DNA of 51,621 nucleotides from Variovorax sp. JS1663. GTDB taxonomy: Bacteria > Pseudomonadota > Gammaproteobacteria > Burkholderiales > Burkholderiaceae_C. This document shows positions 31,891 to 39,636 of this stretch, piece after piece; the stretch's first letter is position 1, and each line of letters opens with the position of its first letter. The position numbers and the translations under genes were made by a program. Under the pieces are notes generated by a model. The model did no database searches. It was not told the origin of the DNA and was given only the letters and a program-made list of their open reading frames with translations. The stretch lies in contig NZ_LYMK01000049.1 in the NCBI RefSeq assembly GCF_002157355.1, forward strand, positions 1-51,621, in the 5' to 3' direction.

Positions 31891-31912
31891 AGCTTCAAGA
31901 AAGACTGAAATT
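31891..31912. promoter_or_regulatory. Dyad operator copy before the GbsR-like gene
   Basis: AGCTTCAA (31891-31898), a 6-base spacer GAAAGA and CTGAAATT (31905-31912). Aligned to the cyd dyad without gaps it matches 17 of 22 positions, including the entire right arm. It lies in the 86-bp gap between the cupin gene and the regulator gene. Confidence 0.6.
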
Positions 31913-31949
31913 TCTGCACGCTGCCGAAGGGGCAGGGCAGCCAGCGCGG

Positions 31950-32372
31950 TTACGCCCAGGGCGTGGGCGCCGGCACCTCGCACACCGGCTCGACGTCCAC
32001 GCTCTTGAAGTCGGCCGGCGAGACGATCTCCAGGTACTCCATGTCGGGCGAGTAGTCGAACAGGTAGTGCCGGATGCCCGGCCTCTGGTGCACCACGTCG
32101 CCGGCCTGCACCAGCGTCTCCTGGTTCTCGTACATGAAGCGGGCCCAGCCCTTGATCATGATCACGATCTGGAAGTCCGCCTCGTGGCGGTGCCAGCCGG
32201 TGCCCGCTTCCGGTGCCATGTTGGCCTTGACCAGATGCGCGATCACCTTGCCGTGCGTCGCGTCGGCGATGCCCAGGTCGCGGTACAGGAAGAAGTCGCG
32301 CAGGCCGCCCGACACGTAGTCGGTGTCGCCGGGCTTGACGTGGGAGAACTTCGTGTCGGTGCGGTCCAGCAT
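31950..32372 (-). CDS. Cupin-domain protein
   Basis: A 140-residue single-domain cupin. Metal-binding motif 1 is GTGWHRHEADFQIVIMIKGWARF, with motif 2 in AGDVVHQRPGIRHYLF. GCAAGGAG lies 5 bases before the ATG at 32372; earlier in-frame starts lack one. Cupins of this size are enzymes or small-molecule sensors and nothing here distinguishes these. It lies upstream of the GbsR-like gene on the same strand, so both may share a transcript. Confidence 0.85.
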   Translation of the reverse strand: MLDRTDTKFSHVKPGDTDYVSGGLRDFFLYRDLGIADATHGKVIAHLVKANMAPEAGTGWHRHEADFQIVIMIKGWARFMYENQETLVQAGDVVHQRPGIRHYLFDYSPDMEYLEIVSPADFKSVDVEPVCEVPAPTPWA

Positions 32373-32437
32373 GAAAGCTCCTTGCAGGGTGGGGATGCGG
32401 CACCGCAGCATGCATAAAGCATTCCTGCGTCTTCGCC

Positions 32438-32466
32438 TTGACAAGAAGGTGCGGCGCTTCGACACT
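32438..32466 (+). promoter_or_regulatory. Promoter of the arsR-SRPBCC-sigma operon
   Basis: A perfect TTGACA (32438-32443) and, 17 bp on, GACACT (32461-32466), a weak -10. The predicted start point falls at or next to the ATG at 32474, and no ribosome binding site is visible, so the arsR message may be leaderless. Confidence 0.55.
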
Positions 32467-32467
32467 C

Positions 32468-32479
32468 AACCATATGGTT
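32468..32479. promoter_or_regulatory. Palindromic ArsR operator over the start codon
   Basis: AACCATATGGTT is a perfect 12-bp palindrome that contains the ATG of the arsR gene. It directly follows the -10 element, so a bound ArsR dimer would occlude the promoter. I recall similar dyads over the start of related ArsR-SRPBCC gene pairs, which often begin Met-Val for this reason. Confidence 0.65.
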
Positions 32480-32938
32480 CACTCTGAAGCCGATATCCCG
32501 GATGCCGCCAGGCTCGATGCCGTTTTCGCCGCGCTGTCCGATGCCACGCGGCGCGCGGTCCTCGAAAGGCTGGAGCAGGGCGGCGGCCTCACCGTGAGCG
32601 AACTCGCGCAGCCGCACGGCATGTCGCTCACCGGCTTCATGAAGCACCTGCGTGTGCTGGAGAACGCCGGGCTCGTGTCCCGCACGAAGGAGGGCCGCAT
32701 CGTGCGTTGCGAGCTCTCGCCGCAGCCCATGCAGGAGGCCGCCGTGTGGATGTCGCGCTACGAGAAATTCTGGGCCCGGCAGCTCGATGCCCTGGGCCGC
32801 TTCCTGTATCACCAAGAGGAAACCGAATGGCGAAGCCTGCCACCCGAGACGAAGAACGCCCCTCCCTCACCCTCCGCCGGCACTACGAAGTCGCCGCCGA
32901 GAAAGTCTGGCGGGCGTGGACCGACCCGCAGGCGCTGA
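32474..32938 (+). CDS. ArsR-family regulator
   Basis: A winged-helix repressor of the group that accompanies SRPBCC proteins (154 residues as read). The core has LDAVFAALSDATRRAVLERL, then the recognition region LTVSELAQPHGMSLTGFMKHLRVLENAGLV and the wing KEGRIVRCEL. No cysteine metal-binding motif is present, so it is not a metal sensor of the classical type. The conserved domain ends near RFLYHQEE; the last 40 residues are Pro/Ser/Arg-rich and are read from DNA that also encodes the N-terminus of the SRPBCC protein (112-bp overlap). That tail may be non-functional or reflect a lost stop codon. Confidence 0.85.
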   Translation: MVHSEADIPDAARLDAVFAALSDATRRAVLERLEQGGGLTVSELAQPHGMSLTGFMKHLRVLENAGLVSRTKEGRIVRCELSPQPMQEAAVWMSRYEKFWARQLDALGRFLYHQEETEWRSLPPETKNAPPSPSAGTTKSPPRKSGGRGPTRRR

Positions 32939-33285
32939 AGCTGTGGTTCGGCCCCGCAGAGATCGTCTCGGTGCCGGTGGCGGAGGTCGACCTGCGCGTG
33001 GGCGGGCGCTTCCGCGTGGTGATGCTGGCCGAGGACGGCGAGCGCCACGAGGTCAGCGGCGCCTACCGCGAGATCGAGCCGCACCGCAAGCTGGTCTTCA
33101 GCTGGGCCTGGGTCAGCACGCCCGAGCGCGAATCGCGGGTGACGGTGCTGATCGAGCCAGCGGGCAGCGGCTGCGAACTGGTGCTGCGCCATGAGCAGTT
33201 CTTCGACGAGGCCGCGCGCGCCGGCCACGAGCATGGCTGGACCGGCTCGCTGGTGAAGCTCGATGCCTTGCTGGCCGGGGCCTGA
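32827..33285 (+). CDS. SRPBCC (AHSA1-type) domain protein
   Basis: A 152-residue START-fold protein of the AHSA1 group. It has LTLRRHYEVAAEKVWRAWTDPQALKLWFGP, VDLRVGGRFRVVM, GAYREIEPHRKLVFSWAW and C-terminal GWTGSLVKLDALL. These bind hydrophobic ligands, and partners of ArsR regulators are common. AGAGGAAACC precedes the ATG at 32827. The gene begins inside arsR and its stop overlaps the sigma-factor start (TGATG), indicating coupled translation. Confidence 0.9.
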   Translation: MAKPATRDEERPSLTLRRHYEVAAEKVWRAWTDPQALKLWFGPAEIVSVPVAEVDLRVGGRFRVVMLAEDGERHEVSGAYREIEPHRKLVFSWAWVSTPERESRVTVLIEPAGSGCELVLRHEQFFDEAARAGHEHGWTGSLVKLDALLAGA

Positions 33286-34574
33286 TGACCGCGCCGCCGG
33301 TCGCCGATGCCGGCGGGCCGTCGGTCCGCGCGGCGGCGGATGCGATCTACCGCAACGAGTCGCGCCGCATCTTCGCGACGCTGGTGCGCCTGCTCGGCGA
33401 TTTCGACCTGGCGGAGGAGGCGCTGCACGATGCCTTCCGCGCCGCGCTCGAGCAGTGGCCGGCGCAGGGCGTGCCGGCCAATCCGCGCGCCTGGCTGGTC
33501 TCGGCCGGGCGCTTCAAGGCCATCGACGGCATCCGTCGCCGCGCCCGCTTCGAGGGCTGGGACGAGGCGGCGGCCGAGGCCATCGCCGATCCCGCGCTGG
33601 CCTGGGACCAGCGCGACCCGGATGCAGAGGCCCTGGAGGACGATCGCCTGCGCCTGGTTTTCACCTGCTGCCATCCCGCGCTCCCGCCTGACGCGCAGGT
33701 GGCGCTGACGCTGCGCGAGGTCTGCGGCCTTGCGACCGAGGCCATCGCCGCGGCCTTCCTGCTGCCGGCGCCCACGATCGCGCAGCGTATCGTGCGGGCC
33801 AAGGCCAGGATCCGCGAGGCAGGCATTCCCTACCAGGTGCCAGTGGTCGCCGAACTGCCCGAGCGGCTCGACGTGGTGCTGCGCGTGGTCTACCTGGTGT
33901 TCAACGAGGGCTATGCGGCCTCTTCCGGTGCGGTGCTGACGCGGCCGGACCTGTCGGGCGAGGCGATCCGGCTGGGGCGGCTTCTGGTCGAACTGCTGCC
34001 CGAGCCGGAGGCGATCGGGCTGCTGGCGCTGATGCTGCTGCACGAGTCGCGCCGCGCGGCGCGCACGACGGCCGAGGGCGAAATGGTGCTGCTGGAGGAG
34101 CAGGACCGCCGCCTGTGGAACCCGGCGCTGATCGGGGAGGGCAGCGCGCTGGTCGAGCGTGCGCTGCGCTCGCGCCGCTTCGGGCCCTACACCTTGCAGG
34201 CCGCCATCGCCGCCGTGCATGCCGAGGCGGCCGATCCAGCCGCGACCGACTGGGCGCAGATCGCCGGCCTCTACGACGTCCTGCTGCGCGCCGAGCCCTC
34301 ACCAGTGGTGGCGCTCAACCGTGCGGTCGCGATCGCCATGCGCGACGGGCCGGGCACAGGGTTGGCACTCATCGACGAACTGCTCGCGCCCGGCGAGCTC
34401 GCGGACTACCACCTGGCGCATGCGGCGCGGGCCGACCTGTGCCGGCGCCTGGGCCGCACGGCCGAGGCGCGCGCTGCCTACGAGCGCGCGCTGTCGCTCG
34501 CGCGCCAGGCGCCGGAGCGTCAGTTCCTCCTGCGGCGGCTGGCCGCGCTGCCGCCGGCGAAGGATTCATCTTGA
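33285..34574 (+). CDS. ECF sigma factor with C-terminal TPR-like extension (ECF42-like)
   Basis: A 429-residue RNA polymerase sigma factor. Region 2 is in RRIFATLVRLLGDFDLAEEALHDAF, with region 4 in LTLREVCGLATEAIAAAFLLPAPTIAQRIVRAKARIRE. A long C-terminal domain (about 185-425) follows with LVFNEGYAAS, LMLLHESRRAARTT and a TPR-like ending (LCRRLGRTAEARAAYERALSLA). This build plus adjacent DGPF genes defines the ECF42 group. No anti-sigma gene is present; the C-terminal domain is thought to take that control role. Start overlaps the SRPBCC stop. Confidence 0.9.
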   Translation: MTAPPVADAGGPSVRAAADAIYRNESRRIFATLVRLLGDFDLAEEALHDAFRAALEQWPAQGVPANPRAWLVSAGRFKAIDGIRRRARFEGWDEAAAEAIADPALAWDQRDPDAEALEDDRLRLVFTCCHPALPPDAQVALTLREVCGLATEAIAAAFLLPAPTIAQRIVRAKARIREAGIPYQVPVVAELPERLDVVLRVVYLVFNEGYAASSGAVLTRPDLSGEAIRLGRLLVELLPEPEAIGLLALMLLHESRRAARTTAEGEMVLLEEQDRRLWNPALIGEGSALVERALRSRRFGPYTLQAAIAAVHAEAADPAATDWAQIAGLYDVLLRAEPSPVVALNRAVAIAMRDGPGTGLALIDELLAPGELADYHLAHAARADLCRRLGRTAEARAAYERALSLARQAPERQFLLRRLAALPPAKDSS

Positions 34575-34665
34575 AACACGTTCGTCGGCCGGCGGTTGCG
34601 TTCGATGTCGATTCCGTCGGTGCCCGTTCGACCAGAGGCATCCCCAACCCTTCAAGGAGATGCAA

Positions 34666-35028
34666 GTGAAATACCTCTGCCTCGTGTACTTCGACCCGGC
34701 ACTGCTGGCGTCGATGCCGCCCGGCGAGCGCGACCGGCTGGACAACGATTCGATGGACTACGACGAGACGCTCGAAGCCCGCGGCCAACTGGTCATCGCC
34801 GAAGCCCTGCAGCCGCCTGAGACGGCGAAGGTCGTGCACACGCGCGGCGGCGGCCTGTCGCAGACCGATGGCCCCTTCATCGAGACCAAGGAACAACTCG
34901 GCGGCTTCATCCTGGTCGACGTGCCGGACCTCAACGCCGCCATCCAGGTCGCCTCGAAAATCCCGCTGGCGAAGTACGGCGCCATCGAGGTCCGGCCCAT
35001 CGCCAAGGTGGAGAGGAGCGCACCATGA
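34666..35028 (+). CDS. YCII/DGPF-domain protein 1
   Basis: A 120-residue protein with the family core: N-terminal KYLCLVYFD and SQTDGPFIETKEQLGGFIL containing the DGPF motif near 68. I chose the GTG at 34666: AAGGAG (34654-34659) lies 6 bases upstream, whereas the ATG at 34660 would abut it. The neighbouring paralogue also begins Met-Lys-Tyr-Leu-Cys-Leu. The biochemical role of DGPF proteins linked to ECF42 sigma factors is unknown; they are typical members of the regulon. Its stop overlaps the next start (ATGA). Confidence 0.88.
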   Translation: MKYLCLVYFDPALLASMPPGERDRLDNDSMDYDETLEARGQLVIAEALQPPETAKVVHTRGGGLSQTDGPFIETKEQLGGFILVDVPDLNAAIQVASKIPLAKYGAIEVRPIAKVERSAP

Positions 35029-35396
35029 AATACCTCTGCCTGATCTTCGCCACCGACGCGCAGATGAACACGATCCCGCCCGAACGGATGGGCGCCTTCG
35101 TCGATGCGCACCTGGACTACGACGACGCGCTGCGCGCCAGCGGCCACATGGTGGCCAGCGAAGGACTGGAGGCGGCGAGCACCGCGGCCGTCGTGCGCGT
35201 GCGCAATGGCCGGCTGTCGGTCACCGACGGCCCCTTCATCGAAACCAACGAGCAGCTCGGCGGCTTCTACCTGGTCGAGGCGGCGGGCGAGGAGGAGGCG
35301 GTGCGCATCGCGGCCGGCATCCCGTCCTCGCGCATCGGCAACATCGAGGTGCGGCCGGTGCATTCGCTGGTGCGGCCGGAAGGAGGCCGGTCATGA
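35025..35396 (+). CDS. YCII/DGPF-domain protein 2
   Basis: A 123-residue paralogue of the preceding protein, beginning MKYLCLIFATDA with SVTDGPFIETNEQLGGFYLVE. The two align over their whole length without large gaps, so they arose by tandem duplication, yet differ enough to suggest an old event or distinct roles. GAGGAG lies about 7 bases before the ATG. Coupled by ATGA overlaps at both ends. Confidence 0.9.
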   Translation: MKYLCLIFATDAQMNTIPPERMGAFVDAHLDYDDALRASGHMVASEGLEAASTAAVVRVRNGRLSVTDGPFIETNEQLGGFYLVEAAGEEEAVRIAAGIPSSRIGNIEVRPVHSLVRPEGGRS

Positions 35397-36958
35397 GCGC
35401 CCAGCCTGCCATCGCCCACAGGGCCGGCGCGCGCGAATGGACCGGCCTGGCCGCCATCGCGCTGCCCTGCATGCTCTACGCCATGGACCTCACGGTGCTC
35501 AACCTCGCGGTGCCGCACCTGAGCGCCGCGCTGCGGCCCACCAATGCCCAGATGCTCTGGATCGTCGACATCTACGGCTTCATGCTGGCCGGCTCGCTGA
35601 TCACCATGGGCACGCTGGGCGACCGCATCGGCCGGCGCCGGCTGCTGCTGATCGGCGCGGCCTTCTTCGGCTTCGCTTCCGTGCTGGCGGCTTTGTCCAC
35701 CAGCGCCGAGATGCTGATCGCCACGCGGGCGCTGCTCGGCGTGGCCGGCGCCACGCTGGCGCCCTCGACCCTCTCGCTGATCCGCAACATGTTCCTCGAC
35801 CCGCAGCAGCGCACCGTGGCCATCGGCATCTGGATCGCCAGCTTCTCGGTCGGCGGCACCATCGGCCCGCTGATCGGCGGCGCCTTGCTCGAGCACTTCT
35901 GGTGGGGCTCGGTGTTCCTGGTCAGCGTGCCGGTGATGGCGCTGCTGCTGGTGATCGGGCCCTGGCTGCTGCCCGAGTACCGCGACCCGACGGCAGGCCG
36001 GCTGGATGTGTTGAGTGCCGGGCAGTCGCTGGCCGCGGTGCTGGCCGTCATCTACGGCCTCAAGCGTTTCGCGGAACAGGGCATCGGCATCGTGCCCGTG
36101 GCGGCAGTGCTGGTGGGTGTGGCGATCGGCTGGGCCTTCATCCGGCGCCAGGGCCGGCTGGCCGATCCGCTGATCGACCTGCGGCTGTTTCGCGCACCCG
36201 CCTTCAGCGCGGCGCTGCTGATCAACACGCTGGCCTTCTTCATCGCCTTCGGCAGCTTTCTCTTCGTGGTGCAGTACATGCAGCTGGTGATGGGGCTCTC
36301 GCCGCTGCAGGCCGGGCTGTGGAGCGTGCCCTCGGGCGCGGCCTTCGCGATCGGCTCGAACCTGGTGCCGCGGCTGGTGCGCCATGTGCGTCCGGGTTTC
36401 GTGATGGCCGGTGGGCTGGCCCTTGCGGCGGTCGGCTTCGCGCTGCTGGCACAGGTGGACCGGCGCGACGGCCTGCACCTGCTGGCCGGCGCCTATGCGC
36501 TGCTGTCGCTGGGCCTGTCCTTCGCGTTCACGCTGGCCGTGGACATGATGGTGGGCACCGCGCCGCCGGAGCGCGCGGGCGCGGCCTCGGCCATTTCGGA
36601 GACCAGCTCGGAGTTCGGCGGCGCGCTGGGCATCGCGATGCTGGGCAGCCTGATCGTCGCGGTCTACCGCCATGCGATGGCGGGCGCCGAGCTGGCCGGA
36701 GTGCCTTCCCGGCTCCAGGAGGCGGCACGCGCCAGCCTGGGCGTGGTGGACGACATCGCCGCGGGCCTGCCCGGTCCGGCCGCGGCGGCCCTGCTCGAGT
36801 CCTCGCGCGAAGCTTTCGCCCAGGCCTTCCGGCTGACCTGCTCGATCAGCGCGGCCATCGCGCTGGCGACCGCGCTGCTGGCCGCCCTGATGCTGCGTGG
36901 CGTGGGCAGGCCGCCGCAGGCGGCGGCCGCATCAAGTCCTTGTCCCGGCGAAGCCTGA
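35393..36958 (+). CDS. MFS drug-efflux transporter (DHA2, 14-TM type)
   Basis: A 521-residue inner-membrane antiporter of the QacA/SmvA group. It begins with a short cytosolic stretch and a first helix containing the DHA2 motif MDLTVLNLAVPHL. Motif A is GTLGDRIGRRRLL and motif C-like is GGTIGPLIGGALLEHFWWGSVF. About fourteen hydrophobic segments are present. AAGGAGGCC lies before the ATG, which overlaps the DGPF stop. It is the terminal gene of the ArsR/ECF42 operon, so export of a toxic compound is the probable output of that regulation. Confidence 0.9.
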   Translation: MSAQPAIAHRAGAREWTGLAAIALPCMLYAMDLTVLNLAVPHLSAALRPTNAQMLWIVDIYGFMLAGSLITMGTLGDRIGRRRLLLIGAAFFGFASVLAALSTSAEMLIATRALLGVAGATLAPSTLSLIRNMFLDPQQRTVAIGIWIASFSVGGTIGPLIGGALLEHFWWGSVFLVSVPVMALLLVIGPWLLPEYRDPTAGRLDVLSAGQSLAAVLAVIYGLKRFAEQGIGIVPVAAVLVGVAIGWAFIRRQGRLADPLIDLRLFRAPAFSAALLINTLAFFIAFGSFLFVVQYMQLVMGLSPLQAGLWSVPSGAAFAIGSNLVPRLVRHVRPGFVMAGGLALAAVGFALLAQVDRRDGLHLLAGAYALLSLGLSFAFTLAVDMMVGTAPPERAGAASAISETSSEFGGALGIAMLGSLIVAVYRHAMAGAELAGVPSRLQEAARASLGVVDDIAAGLPGPAAAALLESSREAFAQAFRLTCSISAAIALATALLAALMLRGVGRPPQAAAASSPCPGEA

Positions 36959-36983
36959 CGCCTTGCTGGGATAATCGCCGCCC

Positions 36984-38108
36984 ATGAGCGGCAACACCTT
37001 CGGCACCCTGTTCGCGGTGACCAACTTCGGCGAATCCCATGGTCCCGCGATCGGCTGCGTCATCGACGGCTGCCCGCCCGGCATGGCCCTCAGCGAGGCC
37101 GACATCCAGGGCGACCTGGATCGTCGCCGACCCGGCACCAGCCGCCACGTGACCCAGCGCAACGAGCCCGACGCCGTGCAGATCCTCTCCGGCGTCTACG
37201 AGGGCCGCACCACCGGCACCCCGATCGCGCTGCTGATCCAGAACACCGACCAGCGCAGCAAGGATTACGGCCAGATCTCCCAGCAGTTCCGCCCCGGCCA
37301 TGCCGACTTCACCTACTGGAAGAAGTACGGCATCCGCGACCCGCGCGGTGGCGGGCGCTCCTCGGCGCGGCTGACCGCGCCGATGGTGGCGGCCGGCGCG
37401 GTGGCCAAAAAGTGGCTGTTCGAAAAGTACGGCACCGTTTTCCGCGGCTGCATGGCACAGATCGGCGAGATCGAGATTCCCTTCGAGCGCTGGGAGCACG
37501 TGCCGAACAATCCCTTTTTCGCGCCCGTCGCCGATGTCTCCCGGCTGGAGGCCTACATGGACGCGCTGCGCAGGTCGGGCGACTCCTGCGGCGCGCGCAT
37601 CCGCGTGACGGCCTCGAAAGTGCCGGTGGGCCTGGGCGAGCCGCTGTTCGACAAGATGGACGCCGACATCGCCTGGGCCATGATGGGCATCAATGCCGTC
37701 AAGGGCGTGGAGATCGGCGCCGGCTTCGCCAGCGTGGCGCAGCGCGGCACCACGCACGGCGACTCGATCAGGCCTGATGGTTTCGACAGCAACAACGCCG
37801 GCGGCACGCTCGGCGGCATCACGACCGGGCAGGACCTGGAGGTGAGCATCGCGATCAAGCCCACCAGCTCGATCATCAGCCCGCGCCAGTCCGTCGACAT
37901 CCACAACCAGCCGGTCGAGGTCGTCACCAAGGGCCGGCACGACCCCTGCGTCGGCATCCGCGCCACGCCCATTGCCGAGGCGATGCTGGCCCTGGTGGTG
38001 ATCGAGCATGCGCTGCGCAACCGCGCCCAGTGCGGCGACGTGATCGGCGCGCCCGATCCGGGGCAGTCCGCGGCAGAGGGAACGTCGCCGCAGGCGTCCT
38101 TCCTCTAG
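36984..38108 (+). CDS. aroC: Chorismate synthase
   Basis: Converts 5-enolpyruvylshikimate 3-phosphate to chorismate with reduced FMN; last step of the shikimate pathway. Of 374 residues, diagnostic motifs are GNTFGTLFAVTNFGESHGPAIG (signature 1), RPGHADFTYWKKYG with RGGGRSSARLTA, and GGTLGGITTGQDLEVSIAIKP. Length is normal for the family. The ATG at 36984 lies 25 bp after the preceding stop without a strong ribosome binding site. Its stop overlaps the next start by one base. Confidence 0.97.
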   Translation: MSGNTFGTLFAVTNFGESHGPAIGCVIDGCPPGMALSEADIQGDLDRRRPGTSRHVTQRNEPDAVQILSGVYEGRTTGTPIALLIQNTDQRSKDYGQISQQFRPGHADFTYWKKYGIRDPRGGGRSSARLTAPMVAAGAVAKKWLFEKYGTVFRGCMAQIGEIEIPFERWEHVPNNPFFAPVADVSRLEAYMDALRRSGDSCGARIRVTASKVPVGLGEPLFDKMDADIAWAMMGINAVKGVEIGAGFASVAQRGTTHGDSIRPDGFDSNNAGGTLGGITTGQDLEVSIAIKPTSSIISPRQSVDIHNQPVEVVTKGRHDPCVGIRATPIAEAMLALVVIEHALRNRAQCGDVIGAPDPGQSAAEGTSPQASFL

Positions 38109-39280
38109 TGGCGCCGCCACCCGCCGGCGGCCGCGGCCACCTGCTGGCCTTCGCGGTTCTGTCGGCGAGCTACTTCGCCCACATCGGTTTCTTCAACCCC
38201 TACCTGCCGCTCTGGCTCAAGGACCTGGGGCTGCCGATCTTCATCATCAGCCTGCTGACCTCGGTGCAGTCGATCACCCGGGTCTTCGCGCCCTATGCGT
38301 GGGGGGCGCTCAGCGACCACACCGGCCAGCGCGTACTGCTGCTGCGCATCAGCGCGGGGGTGGCGCTCGTCGCCTCGCTGGGCCTGTGGTGGAACGGCGG
38401 CCCCTGGTGGCTGGGGCTGGTGCTGCTGGTGATGTTCACCCACACCAGCTCGATGATGTCGCTCACCGAGGCGGCCATGGCGCACCTGGTGGCCGGCGAC
38501 TGGGGGCGCTACGGGCGTATCCGGCTCTGGGGTTCCGCCGGTTTCCTGGCGACCGTCTTCATCGCCGGCGAATGGTTCGAGCGCTTCGGCATGGGCCATT
38601 TTCCGGCCTGGGCGGGCGGTACGCTGGCCATCGTGCTCATCGCGACCCTGCGCCTGCCCGACATGCGCGACCCGCCGCTGGCCCATGCGGCGCAGAAGGA
38701 GCCCGTCGGCCCCGTGCTGCGGCTGCCGGCCGTGCGCTGGTTCTTCGCCTCGCTGTTCTTCCACGTGATGGCACATTTCGCGGTCTACGGCTTCCTGTCG
38801 CTGTACCTGGACTCGCTCGGCTACGGCAAGGGCGTGATCGGCCTGCTGTGGGCGCTGTCGGTGGCGTCCGAGGTGGGGTGGTTCTTCCTGCAGGGGCGGT
38901 TGCTGGGCCGCTTCGCGATGCCGCGCTGGCTGCTGATCTGCGGCGTCGCCGCGGTGCTGCGGCTCGGCCTCACCACGGGGGGCGGCGCATGGCTCTGGGC
39001 GCTGGTGTGCGCGCAGCTGCTGCACGCGCTGTCCTTCGCCGCGCACCACACCACCTGCGTCGCGATGGTGTCGCGCCATTTCCCCGGGCGGCTGCGCGGC
39101 CGCGGGCAGGCGCTCTTCACCGTGATCGGCTATGGCTTCGGCGGCGTGCTGGGTGTGCTGGCGGGCGGGGCGATCGCGCAGCACTACGGCTACGTGGTGA
39201 TGTTCGGGGTGGCGACGCTGCTGGCAGTGGCGGGCAGCGTGTGTGCCTGGCGGACGCAGCGGTTGGAGTCGGGCGGTTGA
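38108..39280 (+). CDS. MFS transporter (HcaT/PPP-like group)
   Basis: A 390-residue carrier with twelve hydrophobic segments. It begins LLAFAVLSASYFAHIGFFNPYLPLWLKDLG, typical of the 3-phenylpropionate/nucleoside-symporter-like MFS group. The intracellular loop GALSDHTGQRVLLLR gives motif A. The GTG at 38108 overlaps the aroC stop (TAGTG) and begins the protein just ahead of the first helix; an earlier ATG at 38030 would put 26 Arg-rich residues over aroC. The substrate is unknown. Confidence 0.85.
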   Translation: MAPPPAGGRGHLLAFAVLSASYFAHIGFFNPYLPLWLKDLGLPIFIISLLTSVQSITRVFAPYAWGALSDHTGQRVLLLRISAGVALVASLGLWWNGGPWWLGLVLLVMFTHTSSMMSLTEAAMAHLVAGDWGRYGRIRLWGSAGFLATVFIAGEWFERFGMGHFPAWAGGTLAIVLIATLRLPDMRDPPLAHAAQKEPVGPVLRLPAVRWFFASLFFHVMAHFAVYGFLSLYLDSLGYGKGVIGLLWALSVASEVGWFFLQGRLLGRFAMPRWLLICGVAAVLRLGLTTGGGAWLWALVCAQLLHALSFAAHHTTCVAMVSRHFPGRLRGRGQALFTVIGYGFGGVLGVLAGGAIAQHYGYVVMFGVATLLAVAGSVCAWRTQRLESGG

Positions 39281-39302
39281 CGGTACCGGGGCGTCATCGC
39301 TA

Positions 39303-39321
39303 AAGTAAGGATTCCTTACTT
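39303..39321. promoter_or_regulatory. Palindromic operator of the antitoxin gene
   Basis: AAGTAAGG (39303-39310) and CCTTACTT (39314-39321) with a 3-base ATT centre, 12 bp before the ATG. AbrB-type antitoxins usually autoregulate through such dyads. Confidence 0.6.
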
Positions 39322-39333
39322 CAGGGATATTCC

Positions 39334-39633
39334 ATGCTCGCCAAGATGACCTCCAAGAACCAGTTGACGCTGCCGCGCAGCGTGACCGACCAGGTGGGCG
39401 CGGCCGAATACTTCGACGTGGAGGTGCGCGAGGGCCAGATCGTTCTGACGCCGGTGCGCATCCAGCGCGGCGATGCGGTGCGGGCCAAGCTCGCGGCGCT
39501 GGGCTTGGACGAAACCGATGTCCGCGACGCCATCGACTGGGCAAGGCAGGGCGCCGAGTCCGAGCAACTGCTGGCCGCCGAGCCGCGGCCGACCTATCGC
39601 GCCACCTCCTCCAGGAGCAGGCGCAAGGCCTGA
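39334..39633 (+). CDS. AbrB/MazE-type antitoxin
   Basis: A 99-residue protein with an N-terminal swapped-hairpin DNA-binding domain: MTSKNQLTLPRSVTDQVG, then EYFDVEVREGQIVLTPVR. A flexible C-terminal part (60-99) should wrap the toxin. The PIN gene follows after 3 bp. This is the expected order for a type II toxin-antitoxin pair (antitoxin first). Confidence 0.85.
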   Translation: MLAKMTSKNQLTLPRSVTDQVGAAEYFDVEVREGQIVLTPVRIQRGDAVRAKLAALGLDETDVRDAIDWARQGAESEQLLAAEPRPTYRATSSRSRRKA

Positions 39634-39636
39634 GCG

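Noticed and set aside
38030..38107. Longer start for the MFS gene after aroC
   Set aside because: The added 26 residues are Arg-rich and lie over the aroC coding end; the GTG at 38108 gives the expected N-terminus.
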